This document shows positions 42,101-49,422 of a stretch of 64,000 nucleotides of DNA, piece by piece. Position 1 is the first letter of the stretch. Each line of letters begins with the position of its first letter. This DNA is from Actinospica acidithermotolerans (GTDB lineage Bacteria; Actinomycetota; Actinomycetes; Streptomycetales; Catenulisporaceae), in contig NZ_JAGSOH010000019.1 of the NCBI RefSeq assembly GCF_018139625.1, positions 1 through 64,000 on the forward strand, given 5' to 3'. The notes below the pieces were generated by a model. That model worked only from the letters and a program-made list of their open reading frames with translations. It made no database searches and was not told the DNA's origin. The translations under genes were made by a program, and so were the position numbers.

Positions 42101-42508
42101 GTCCCACAGGTCGGGCTTGCCCGAGCGCAGCAGCTGCTCGTCGGTGGCGACCTGCACCTGGTAAGCGGTCTGCGCCGCGTACGTCGGTCCGGCGGTGGTG
42201 CGCCGCGCGTCGTCGACCAGCTGCCAGCTCAGCGTCGGAGCGGGCAGGTCGACGCCCATCGGGCTCGTCATCGAAGCGGTCCGCAGCGTGTCGATCCGCA
42301 GTGGTGCGAACGCCGCACCGGCGGCGTTGGAGCTGCCGGCCGCCGCTGATGAGGCCGTATCGGTGGCGGTGGACGACGCCGTGTCGGCGTGCGCCACGGC
42401 GCCGGGGACCATCAGGGCGCTGAGCCCGCCGACCGTCGTCGCGCCGCCGACGGCGATGAAGCGGCGGCGGCCGATGCCGTCCTCGGCTGGGCGCTGGGCC
42501 ATGACCAT
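39119..42508 (-). CDS. Tat-exported GH78 alpha-L-rhamnosidase with inserted CBM
   Basis: 1129 aa. Twin-arginine signal GRRRFIAVGGATTVGGLSAL near residue 13. The order follows GH78: N-terminal fibronectin-like domain (LSWQLVDDARRTTAGPTYAA), then an F5/8C-type carbohydrate-binding insertion (YVRLTVTDLG, VAGQWAPEYLTDGKI), beta-sandwich domains, then the (alpha/alpha)6 catalytic barrel with the diagnostic TDCPHREKLGWLDD carrying the general acid and SLAEDWGG carrying the candidate base. The start at 42508 has GAAAGGA upstream; an ATG two codons later is possible. A LacI-type palindrome lies 58 nt upstream. Secreted; removes rhamnose from plant material. Confidence 0.9.
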   Translation of the reverse strand: MVMAQRPAEDGIGRRRFIAVGGATTVGGLSALMVPGAVAHADTASSTATDTASSAAAGSSNAAGAAFAPLRIDTLRTASMTSPMGVDLPAPTLSWQLVDDARRTTAGPTYAAQTAYQVQVATDEQLLRSGKPDLWDSGRVMSSQNCQIAYGGRPVSSRAVASWRVRVWDADGRVTDWSAPATWELGLLSSSDWSASWIGNAEWEAPQPLTVTLTSAQTARYVRLTVTDLGRPAAPLGDPAFQPQLQMAEFELFDSSAPGVNVALGAAVTASESITVAGQWAPEYLTDGKISSVDAPHGYQSAIHPATDVSATPILLTFDLGQDRTFDTAAVYQLWDAPSQWGVTPNYPRTFTIGVSESPNGPFTTVGTMKKDDKPYPPSSMHNAPAALPLFARQFTVPNSSVDKARLYISCSGIHIATVNGRPVTDNVLEPPVSNVLREVQYATYDVTNLIRHGQNSVGVELGGGTWDIFNTLANPSRYIKATAGFGPPRLIAQLELTYPNGRTQIVATDGAWQTSLGATTFSNWYGGEDYDARREQAGWDSLGADLTGGEWKSAVVTGKPASGTALSGRLMPGVQIVESGTATAVTNPSSGIYVFDYGVNAAGWPELTVNAPAGTVVTLRPGERLKNGLIDQSTTGTPIYDTYTAAGTGDEVWHPRFMYHGLRYLQVEGLPQAPATTDATRHVLRAANAESATFTCSDELLNSIHTIINRALQSNMFSTLTDCPHREKLGWLDDIGLIFDVAARNYDVAAMYRKIVRDMSEAQSEDGLVPTTAPELAQFAGAYRDDANWGGSIILAPWQMYRFYGDLQTVRDYYPAMQKYLGYLATQSSGYLLNDGLGDWITLNTTTPVGVTASYAYMRLATTMVKIANLLGNGSDAATYQQLATNISAAFNAKYYNASTASYSSGSQACNALALDGGLVPAADRGAVLSTLIATIRANGNHLDVGEVALPAVFRVLARAGRHDVIHDIATLTSSPSYGYQVVSGSTSLAEDWGGLGTNGSQNHWMLGALDAWFTGGVGGIDQSEDSVAFSDLVIAPAVVGSLTSAAATYQSPQGRISTSWQTGPGSISLDASVPANTTATVALPLAAAGGSAAQVSATDGAKLTGNDGTNATWRVGPGDWRFRAASA

Positions 42509-42566
42509 GCGGGTGGGTCCTTTCTCGTCAGCATCGGGGAGAAGGGCGCAAGCTTCGCGACACCAT

Positions 42567-42578
42567 TTGAACGTTTCA
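42567..42578. promoter_or_regulatory. LacI-type operator before GH78 rhamnosidase
   Basis: TTGAACGTTTCA, an imperfect version of the TGAAACGTTTCA pattern of LacI-family sugar regulators, 58 bp ahead of the GH78 start. Confidence 0.55.
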
Positions 42579-42741
42579 GTCCGAGGCCGAAAAAAGTGCC
42601 TCGAAACCGAGGCGGGGCAGTGCGATCGAGTCGTGCGAGGGCGCGGTCCAGTCGGCGGCCGTGTGCTTGACACACGCGCACGGCGCGGATTTTGCAAGCA
42701 GCGAGCGGTGTCTCGATGCTGCGGGCCCGCCGGATCCGGCG

Positions 42742-42939
42742 CTAGGGCAGGCGGAGCTTCAGCGTGCTGAGACGCTGGTTAACGGCCGGTTTCCAGCCCA
42801 GGGAGTAGCCAGGTGGAGCGGGCAGGCGGGCGTACGCGCACCGGCGAGGTGCCCGATCCGGCGCTGCGCCGGGGGCGGCGAATCCGCGTGGCCCCCCGCG
42901 CCGGCAGCGGATCGCGTCAGCTTCCTTGCTGGACACCAT
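42742..42939 (-). CDS. Possible small protein or 5' remnant of a larger gene
   Basis: 65 aa frame from ATG with an excellent GAGGGAGG ribosome site and an operator/promoter directly upstream. It starts MVSSKEADAIR and ends GWKPAVNQRLSTLKLRLP; the middle is Arg/Pro-rich and not family-like. The expression signals look real while the product looks damaged, so a truncated or frameshifted sugar-inducible gene is the likeliest reading. Confidence 0.35.
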   Translation of the reverse strand: MVSSKEADAIRCRRGGPRGFAAPGAAPDRAPRRCAYARLPAPPGYSLGWKPAVNQRLSTLKLRLP

Positions 42940-42957
42940 CGCCTCCCTCGGCGTGGA

Positions 42958-42971
42958 CTGAAACCTTTCAG
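42958..42971. promoter_or_regulatory. LacI-type operator CTGAAA-CC-TTTCAG
   Basis: Perfect arms CTGAAA / TTTCAG. On the minus strand it follows a possible promoter (-35 TTCACC, 17-bp spacer, -10 TAGTGA), so it would overlap the transcription start of the short frame at 42742-42939. Sequence akin to the site before the GH78 gene. Confidence 0.6.
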
Positions 42972-43040
42972 AACCTCACTACAGCTGGAGAGGCTACGGG
43001 TGAACCCCGGGGGCGTCAATACCCGATCGCCTACGCGGTG

Positions 43041-43430
43041 TCAGGAATGTGCCTTCGATACGGATTCGACACGGATTCGATCCACGCCTGCCGCGCCGGA
43101 CGCCCGGCGGCATGCCGCACATCGAAGCCGCACATCGAAGACGATCCGGCCGAAGCGACGTACCCGAGCGCCAGGGCGGCATCGACGCCGAAGCGCGGTC
43201 CGGTATCGGCCAGAACGTGACCGTGATGATCCATTCGACCCCGGCCGCCCCAATCGCAGCGGTTCCGCGTCCAGCCACCGAGCCCGCGCATCGGAGATCA
43301 ATTCATCCGCCGACGCCATGGCTCTGCTGTCGATCTTCACTCGAATGCCGCACGCGCCAGCGCGCCGTGGGTGAAGGTGCCCGCGCCACGCGTCGGGCGG
43401 GACGAAGGCGTCGAAGGTTTCCTCGTTCAC
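43041..43430 (-). pseudogene. Gene remnant, N-terminal part of unknown protein
   Basis: From GTG 43430 the frame begins with normal-looking protein (VNEETFDAFVPPDAWRG, then HLHPRRAG, ADELISDARARWLDAEP) and then degenerates into Arg/Ser/Cys-rich translation after about residue 60, with more plausible residues in another frame (ADTGPRFGVDAALALGYVAS). The VPPDAWRGHLHPRRAG block reminds me of segments in DUF4132-type proteins, but this is from memory and weak. Confidence 0.35.
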
Positions 43431-43596
43431 TGATTCGCCCCCGGCGCCCCAGTCTGGCCGACGGGCCCGACAGTGCAGGTGGACGGAGCATGCGGCAGCC
43501 GGAATCTGATGAACGCATGAATTCCGGCCCGTGCGGGCACCTGAAGCCGAACGACGCGTCACGACGACGCGTCCGTCGGATGAGGAGGTCACTCCG

Positions 43597-43782
43597 ATGA
43601 CCGCACCCCGTACGATGCGCCAGTTCATGGACATGACGAAGGGCCGGGCGCTGCAGATCAGGGGCAGGATCACCGGCAGGCGGCGGACCGAGGTTCGCGG
43701 CGAGCTGAAGCAGGCCCGCGCCGAGTCCCGCGCCTCCGCCCACCGACTCGCACGGAGGCTACGCCACGTAGCACACTGGTGA
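43597..43782 (+). CDS. CsbD-like small basic protein
   Basis: 61 aa with GAGGAGG upstream. The core MTKGRALQIRGRITGRRRTEVRGELKQARAE follows the CsbD spacing of conserved Gly/Lys (KxKxxxGxxTGdxxlexeGxxxQakG). CsbD proteins are abundant general-stress proteins of unknown mechanism. More basic and arginine-rich than usual. It is followed at once by a near-perfect hairpin terminator, so it is its own transcription unit. Confidence 0.6.
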   Translation: MTAPRTMRQFMDMTKGRALQIRGRITGRRRTEVRGELKQARAESRASAHRLARRLRHVAHW

Positions 43783-43790
43783 CAGGGAGC

Positions 43791-43821
43791 GGTCGCCCGC
43801 CGGTGATACCGGCGGGCGACC
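43791..43821 (+). terminator. Terminator after CsbD-like gene
   Basis: Perfect 14-bp stem GGTCGCCCGCCGGT / ACCGGCGGGCGACC with a GAT loop, 8 nt after the stop. Confidence 0.8.
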
Positions 43822-43916
43822 GGGGTGGAACAGACGCTACGACTGAGGCGAAAGCGCGGATCTGGCAGATGCACAGGGAGGGCGGGCTCGGCGCGGAACG
43901 GGTGGAGGCGGGGCTG

Positions 43917-45671
43917 ATGACTGGGCCGTGGACCGCGTGGGAGCAGGGCAGACTCGTCGCGCACCGCTATCGGCTGCTACGTCCGCTGGGTTCCGGCGGC
44001 ACCGCCGAGGTGTGGGCGGCACGCGACGAGTCGCTCGGCCGCGACGTGGCGATCAAGGCGCTGTCCGGTCTCGACGGCCAGGTGGGCCACGAGTGCGAGC
44101 GCCTCGAACGCGAGGCGCGCCTGCTCGCCGCCCTGGACCATCCCAGGATCACCACGGTGTTCGACTTCGCCAAGACGGTCGAGGAGGACGGTGCCACCCA
44201 CCCGTTTCTGGTCACCGAACTCCTCGAGGGCGAGAGCCTGGGCACGCGGCTCCGCCGGGGCCCACTCACCCCGCACGAGGCAGTGACCGTGTGCGCCGAG
44301 ATCGCCGACGCCCTCGCGACCGCGCACACCTCCGGCGTCGTGCACCGCGACGTGAAGCCGGGCAACGTCATGCTGACCCCGCGCGGCGCAGTGCTCCTCG
44401 ACTTCGGCATCTCCCGCCGCGAGGCCGACACCGACCTGACCGGCCAGTCACTCATCGGCACGCCGGCGTGCATGGCTCCCGAGCAGTGGCACGGCAATGC
44501 CGCCCGCAGCGCCTCGGACGTGTACGCGCTCGGCTGCCTGCTCTACTGGTGCCTGAGCGGCCACGCCCCGTATCAGGAGCGTGAGCTGCCGGCCCTCGGC
44601 GTGGCCCACCTGCTCTCCGCCCCGCCGCCGCTCCCGATCCACGGCCGTCACCACGGCGAGATCAACGCGACCTATACCGCCTGCCTGCGCAAGGATCCGG
44701 AGGATCGCCCCAGCGCCCGTGAGGTGGCGGCGGTCCTGGAGCACGCGGCAAGCTCCCGCTCGCTGACCTTCCGCCCGAGCGCATCGACGCCGAAGGCGAA
44801 CAGGACCACGAGGGCGGCTAGGACCACGAAGGCGGCCAGGACCGCGAAGGCGGGTAGAACGACTACGAAGGCGGGCAAGACGAGTCGCGCAGCACGTGCG
44901 GCGACTGCGCCGATCGTCGCCGCGTCAGCAGCGTCGGCCGCCTCAGCCGAGTCAGCAGTGTCGGCCGCCTCTGCCGCCTCTGCAGCATCCGCCGCCTCGG
45001 GACCCCTGGCCGCCGCAACAGTCGCGGCAGCGGCGGCATCCCCCTCCACGGCGGCGGTCGGCGCGGACACCGCCGCGATGTCGTCACCGATCGGATTCGC
45101 CTTCCCGGACCGCCCGGGCCGTCCTGACCACTCCGACCAGTCTGACCACCACAACCATCCCCATTACGCCGCGTACGTCGCCCTCGCCGGTGCGGCGCTC
45201 ATCGCGCTGATCGTGATCCCCCTGACCCAACTGGGCGGAAGTCCCGGGGGCCCGGCCGCCACCAATGGAGCCACATCCTCGACGACGTCGGGCGCGGCAT
45301 CAGGCGCTGGGTCAGGCGAACGGGTGGCCAAGTCGTCCGCGCCGTCGATATCCATACCCGCCAGGTCCGCGCCCGCCATAGCGCCGACCACCGCCCCGTC
45401 CACCGCCCCGTCCACGGCACCGACGTTCGCCGCGCCCTCGGATTCGACTCCCCAGTCGTCATCCGCCGCACCATCCACCTTCGCTTCCTCCTCCGCATCG
45501 ACCACGCATTCAACTCAATCCACGCCCGCGACCGCCACCGGCAGCACCTCCGCCACCGGCACCTCGCCCGCAACCACCACCGACCCGCCGACCACCTCGC
45601 CGTCGGATCCGTTCAGCGCGCAGACCACCGGCGGCGGACCTGACGGCAACGGAAAGCATGGGGGCCCATGA
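43917..45671 (+). CDS. Transmembrane Ser/Thr protein kinase (PknB-type)
   Basis: 584 aa. Kinase domain about residues 18-275: glycine loop LGSGGTAEVWAARD, Lys47 in VAIKAL, HRDVKPGN with catalytic Asp145, DFG at 162, and APEQW. Then an Ala/Thr/Ser/Lys-rich low-complexity linker, one membrane helix (about 418-440, YAAYVALAGAALIALIVIPL) and a Ser/Thr/Pro-rich outer tail with no PASTA or lipoprotein domain. ATG 43917 is chosen (GGAGG 8 nt upstream); a GTG at 43779 is possible, but a terminator hairpin lies inside that extension. The stop overlaps the patatin start by ATGA. Confidence 0.9.
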   Translation: MTGPWTAWEQGRLVAHRYRLLRPLGSGGTAEVWAARDESLGRDVAIKALSGLDGQVGHECERLEREARLLAALDHPRITTVFDFAKTVEEDGATHPFLVTELLEGESLGTRLRRGPLTPHEAVTVCAEIADALATAHTSGVVHRDVKPGNVMLTPRGAVLLDFGISRREADTDLTGQSLIGTPACMAPEQWHGNAARSASDVYALGCLLYWCLSGHAPYQERELPALGVAHLLSAPPPLPIHGRHHGEINATYTACLRKDPEDRPSAREVAAVLEHAASSRSLTFRPSASTPKANRTTRAARTTKAARTAKAGRTTTKAGKTSRAARAATAPIVAASAASAASAESAVSAASAASAASAASGPLAAATVAAAAASPSTAAVGADTAAMSSPIGFAFPDRPGRPDHSDQSDHHNHPHYAAYVALAGAALIALIVIPLTQLGGSPGGPAATNGATSSTTSGAASGAGSGERVAKSSAPSISIPARSAPAIAPTTAPSTAPSTAPTFAAPSDSTPQSSSAAPSTFASSSASTTHSTQSTPATATGSTSATGTSPATTTDPPTTSPSDPFSAQTTGGGPDGNGKHGGP

Positions 45672-46531
45672 CAGGCGAATCAGAACCGCCTCGACCCGCG
45701 ATCCACACCGCGTTCGTACTCGGCGGCGGGGGAGTGCTCGGAGCATGCGAGGTCGGCATGCTGCGCGCCCTGCTCGAAGCCGGCATCGTGCCCGATCTGG
45801 TGCTGGGCACCTCGGTCGGCGCGATCAACGGCGCCGTCTTCGCCGCCGAGCCGAGCCTCGACTCCGTCGAGCGGCTGGAGAAGGTGTGGACCGAACTGGA
45901 CGCTCGCGGCGTCTTCGAGGGCTCGCTGTTCACCAGGATCGGCACCGCCGTACGCACGCGTACGCACCTGCACTCCAACGAGCCGCTGCGGCAGATGCTC
46001 GTCGACGCCCTGGGCGACGTGCCGATCGAGGAACTGCCGCTGCGCTTCGAGTGCGTGGCCGCGTGCATCGAACGTGCGGCGGAGACGTGGTTCGCCAAGG
46101 GACCCGTCACGGACGCCGTCCTCGCATCCTGCGCGGTGCCCGGACTCCTGCCGGCGGTCGAGGTCGACGGCGAGCACTACTTCGACGGCGGCCTGGTCGA
46201 CAGCGTGCCGCTGGGTCGGGCAGTCGAACTGGGCGCGCGGCGGATCTTCGTCCTCCACGTGGGACGCGTCGAGCGAGCACTGACCGTCCCGCGCCAGCCG
46301 TGGGAGGTGGCCGCCGTAGCCTTCGAGATCTCCCGCCGCCACCGCCTTTCCCGCGCGCTCGCCGACCTGCCGCCCGGCGTCGCGGCCCACCTGCTGCCGA
46401 GCGGAAGCGCTCCGGTCGACACGACCGGTGTCTCCAGTTACCTGCGCTACCGCGACTACTCGCGCGCGCACCGGCGCATCGAGGACGCGTACCGCGTGTG
46501 CACCGATTACCTGGAATCGATGCCCTCATGA
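45668..46531 (+). CDS. Patatin-like phospholipase
   Basis: 287 aa, Ser/Asp-dyad lipid acyl hydrolase: oxyanion hole GGGGVLGACEVGML, nucleophile GTSVG (Ser about residue 48) and Asp in DGGLVDSVPLG (about 172). All three motifs are intact, so an active enzyme cleaving membrane or storage lipids is expected. No signal peptide; cytoplasmic or membrane-associated. It overlaps both the kinase upstream and the acyltransferase downstream by 4 nt (ATGA), so the three proteins are made in step. Confidence 0.92.
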   Translation: MTGESEPPRPAIHTAFVLGGGGVLGACEVGMLRALLEAGIVPDLVLGTSVGAINGAVFAAEPSLDSVERLEKVWTELDARGVFEGSLFTRIGTAVRTRTHLHSNEPLRQMLVDALGDVPIEELPLRFECVAACIERAAETWFAKGPVTDAVLASCAVPGLLPAVEVDGEHYFDGGLVDSVPLGRAVELGARRIFVLHVGRVERALTVPRQPWEVAAVAFEISRRHRLSRALADLPPGVAAHLLPSGSAPVDTTGVSSYLRYRDYSRAHRRIEDAYRVCTDYLESMPS

Positions 46532-47631
46532 TCCCCGACTTCCTCCTGCGTCACACGATCGTGCGCCGCCTGTGCTCCACGGTCCTCCTGCTCCTGCTGT
46601 CCGCAATCGCGCTAGTGCTGCTCCCTGTCGTGACCGTGCTCAGTGCCCTGCTGAGCGCGGGGACGAGTGCCCTGCACCGCCTTTCCATGCTCTCCACCCG
46701 CGGCAGCCACCTACGCGCCGCCAGATTCGCGGCGTTCGCCGCCACCTACCTGGCCGCCGAGTTCGCAGGACTCTTCAACGCCCTCCGCCTCCGCGGATCA
46801 GATCAGGACGCCCACTACGCCCTGCTCACCCGCCTCCTCTCGATGCTCTTCCGCACGGCGCGCAAGGCCTTCCACCTGGAGATCGTCTCCCCTGCTCAGG
46901 GCACAGCCCTCCCCGAGGGCCCGCTGATCGTCTTCAGCCGCCACGCCGGACCCGGCGACTCCTTCCTGCTCGCGTACGCGCTGCTGACCGTCGGCGGCCG
47001 GCGGCCGAGGCTCGTCGCCAAGGAGATCCTGCGGCTGGACCCGCTGATCGACATCGTCCTCGGCCGCACCCCGAACTGCTTCGTGGGCCGCAGCGAGACC
47101 GCCCGCGCCGACGCACCCGGCCGCATCGCCGAACTGTCCGCCTCCCTGGGCCCCCGAGACGCGCTGCTCGCCTTCCCCGAAGGCGGCAACTTCACCACCG
47201 AGCGCCGCCGCCGCCTGATCGACCGCCTCCGCCGCCGGCGCGACCGCCGGATACTCGCCACCGCGGCCTCCCTGAACCACGTCCTGCCCGCCAAACCCAC
47301 CGGCGTCTTCGCCGCCATCGACGCCGCCCCGCCGAGCGCCCATGTCCTGTTCGTCGCCCACACCGGCCTGGACCACATCGAAACCGTCCCCGAAGCCTGG
47401 CGCGCCGTCCCGCTCCAGCACCCCGTCCGGCTGGCCTGGTGGTCAGTCCCCGTCACCGACATCCCGGCCGCCGACCCCGCCCGCGAGACCTGGCTCAAGG
47501 ACCAGTGGACCCGCATCGACGCCTGGATCGACCACGAAGCGGACGCGGACACGGAAGCGGTCGCGGACACGGAAGCCGAGGCGGACGCGAGCGGCGCCCC
47601 GGCCCCGCACACCGCCCTCGAAAGCCAGTGA
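46528..47631 (+). CDS. PlsC-type lysophospholipid/glycerolipid acyltransferase
   Basis: 367 aa. Two or three N-terminal membrane helices (TVLLLLLSAIALVLLPVVTVL and a second about 60-80), then the acyltransferase core: H-x4-D in SRHAGPGDSF (about residue 139), substrate motif FVGRSE and FPEGGNF. It re-acylates lyso-lipids, the opposite of the patatin reaction encoded just upstream (4-nt overlap). The acidic C-terminal tail contains a D/E/A repeat (ADADTEAVADTEAEADA). The operon looks built for acyl exchange in membrane lipids under kinase control. Confidence 0.9.
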   Translation: MIPDFLLRHTIVRRLCSTVLLLLLSAIALVLLPVVTVLSALLSAGTSALHRLSMLSTRGSHLRAARFAAFAATYLAAEFAGLFNALRLRGSDQDAHYALLTRLLSMLFRTARKAFHLEIVSPAQGTALPEGPLIVFSRHAGPGDSFLLAYALLTVGGRRPRLVAKEILRLDPLIDIVLGRTPNCFVGRSETARADAPGRIAELSASLGPRDALLAFPEGGNFTTERRRRLIDRLRRRRDRRILATAASLNHVLPAKPTGVFAAIDAAPPSAHVLFVAHTGLDHIETVPEAWRAVPLQHPVRLAWWSVPVTDIPAADPARETWLKDQWTRIDAWIDHEADADTEAVADTEAEADASGAPAPHTALESQ

Positions 47632-47659
47632 TCCGAAGGCACGCCCTCCGGCTGGATCA
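47629..47659. terminator. Weak hairpin between convergent operons
   Basis: TGATCC (47629) pairs with GGATCA (47654), with inner CCG-AGG / CCT-CGG pairs; imperfect. It lies between two convergent operons that need a stop. Confidence 0.4.
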
Positions 47660-47680
47660 ATAAGCGGTTTTACTCGCGGT

Positions 47681-48439
47681 TCACGAAGCGGCCACGGCGC
47701 CGAACGCTCCGTCGACCGCGGCGTCCTCGGTGAGGTGGCCGTCGGAGATGGTCAGGACGCGGTCGGCGATCTCCATGAGGGCCTGGTCGTGGGTGGCGAT
47801 GAGAGCGGTGACACCTTCGGTGCGTACGAGGGTGCGCAGCAGCCGCATGATCTGGGCGCCGGTGCGGGAGTCGAGTTGGCCGGTGGGCTCGTCGGCGAGG
47901 AGGAGGGCGGGTTCGGCGGCCAGGGCCCGGGCTATGGCCACGCGCTGCTGCTGGCCGCCGGAGAGTTCGTGGGCGCGCTGACGGGCGTGGTCGCCGAGGC
48001 CGACCAGCTGGAGCAGGGTTCTGACGCGCTCCTCGCGCCGGGCGGCGGGGACGCTGAGGAGGCGGAGGGGGACGCCGACGTTCTCGGCGGCGGTGAGGAT
48101 CGGGATCAGGCCGAAGGACTGGAAGATGAAGGAGACCTTCCGGCGGCGCAGGTCGAGCAGGTCGGCGGCGGAGATGGAGTCGAGGCGCCGGCCGGCCACG
48201 GTGACGGTGCCGCTGGTCGGGCGGTCGAGGCCGCCGAGCAGGTTCAGCAGGGTGGTCTTGCCGGAACCGGAGCGGCCGCGCAGGACGACGAGTTCCCCGG
48301 CGCCGATGGTGAAGCTGACGCCGCGCAGGGCCTGCACCTTCGCGGTGCCGGTGCCGAAGCTGCGGTGGAGGTTCTCGACGTGCACGATCGGCGATCCGGA
48401 GCCGGGCGCGGTCGCGTCGGGGGTGGTCGCGGCGCTCAT
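47681..48439 (-). CDS. ABC exporter ATPase, MacB/LolD type
   Basis: 252 aa. Walker A GRSGSGKTTLLNLLGGL, Q-loop IFQSFGLIPILTAAENV, signature ELSGGQQQR, Walker B ALLLADEPTGQLD, switch His in IATHD. The LLGGLDRPTSGTV block marks the MacB/LolD/FtsE branch that powers FtsX-like permeases. Start at 48439 by ATGA overlap with the upstream ATPase. Last gene of the four-gene operon starting at 54769. Confidence 0.93.
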   Translation of the reverse strand: MSAATTPDATAPGSGSPIVHVENLHRSFGTGTAKVQALRGVSFTIGAGELVVLRGRSGSGKTTLLNLLGGLDRPTSGTVTVAGRRLDSISAADLLDLRRRKVSFIFQSFGLIPILTAAENVGVPLRLLSVPAARREERVRTLLQLVGLGDHARQRAHELSGGQQQRVAIARALAAEPALLLADEPTGQLDSRTGAQIMRLLRTLVRTEGVTALIATHDQALMEIADRVLTISDGHLTEDAAVDGAFGAVAAS

Positions 48440-49422
48440 ATCGTCGGCTCCTCGCGGTCGTCGCGGTGGTCGGGGTGCGCGCCGTCCGCGCGGCCGTCGC
48501 GGACGGTGATCTGCTCGGGTTCCAGACCGAGGCGCACGCGGTCGCGCAGCTCCAGGGCGTCGATGTACTCGGCGGGCAGCTGGATGCGGCCGGCGCGGTC
48601 GAGGAGGGCGAACTCCTCGGCCTTGGCGCGGTCGCCGAAGGCGGTACGGAGCACCTCGCTGCTGGTGCGCCCGTCGCGGATCTGGACGGTGCGGGGCACC
48701 TGACCGGACACGTTCTCGTCGTGGGTGACGACGAGTACCGCGACGCCGAGTTCGTCGTTGGCGGTGCGCAGGGCCTGGAAGACGGTGTCGGCGGACGCCG
48801 TGTCCAGCTCGCCGGTGGGCTCGTCGGCCAGGACGACCTTGGGGCGGTTGGCCAGGGCCACGCCGATGGCCACGCGCTGCTGTTCGCCGCCGGAGAGGCT
48901 GTTCGGCTTCCGGTCGGCGCAGTAGCCGATGTCCAGGAGGTCCAGCAGTTCCGCGGCGCGCTTGCGGCGCTGGGAGCGGCTGACTCCGGCCAGGCGCAGG
49001 GGGGTCTCGACGTTCTCGCGGGCGTCGAGGTACGGCAGCAGGTTGCGGCCGGTCTGCTGCCAGATGAAGCCGACGGTCTCGCGGCGGTAGCGCAGGCGCT
49101 CGCGGCCCTTCATGGTCAGCAGGTCGTGGTCGGCGACCCGGGCCCGGCCCGCCGTCGGGCGGTCGAGGCCGGACAGGATGTTGAGCAGGGTCGACTTGCC
49201 GGAGCCGGAGGCCCCGACGATCGCGGTCAGCTCGCCGGGGCGGATCACCAGGTCCAGGCCCTGCAGCGCCTGCACTTCGACGCCGTCGGCCGCGTAGACG
49301 CGGACCAGCCGGTCGCACAGGATCAGCGCGTCGGCGCCGTAGCCCGCGCGCGTGCGGGCCTCGGTCTCGGCCTCGCGCTCCAGGCTCGCCAGGTCGGCGG
49401 CGGGCGTCTGCGCCTCGGTCAT
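48436..49422 (-). CDS. ABC exporter ATPase with C-terminal AbrB-like domain
   Basis: 328 aa. The ATPase is as in MacB/LolD (Walker A GASGSGKSTLLNILSGL, signature SLSGGEQQR, Walker B KVVLADEPTGELD, switch VVTHDENV), extended at both ends. The tail (about residues 270-310, FALLDRAGRIQLPAEYIDALELRDRVRLGLE) has the swapped-hairpin pattern of SpoVT/AbrB DNA-binding domains. In transporter ATPases this may be a dimerisation element rather than a DNA binder. Overlaps the permease upstream and the ATPase downstream by 4 nt each. Confidence 0.9.
   Translation of the reverse strand: MTEAQTPAADLASLEREAETEARTRAGYGADALILCDRLVRVYAADGVEVQALQGLDLVIRPGELTAIVGASGSGKSTLLNILSGLDRPTAGRARVADHDLLTMKGRERLRYRRETVGFIWQQTGRNLLPYLDARENVETPLRLAGVSRSQRRKRAAELLDLLDIGYCADRKPNSLSGGEQQRVAIGVALANRPKVVLADEPTGELDTASADTVFQALRTANDELGVAVLVVTHDENVSGQVPRTVQIRDGRTSSEVLRTAFGDRAKAEEFALLDRAGRIQLPAEYIDALELRDRVRLGLEPEQITVRDGRADGAHPDHRDDREEPTI

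Larger units (their letters stand above)
42509..43596. other. Gene-poor stretch with operators and decayed sequence
   Basis: About 1.1 kb without a firm gene. It holds two LacI-like palindromes (42567, 42958), a GCCTCG-AAAC-CGAGGC hairpin (42598-42613), a possible short CDS (42742-42939) and a likely gene remnant (43041-43430). Codon statistics are irregular, as in decayed coding DNA. Confidence 0.55.

Noticed and set aside
43779-43916. N-terminal extension of the kinase from GTG 43779
   Set aside because: The extension contains a perfect terminator hairpin and lacks a ribosome site, whereas ATG 43917 has one and sits at the usual distance from the kinase domain.
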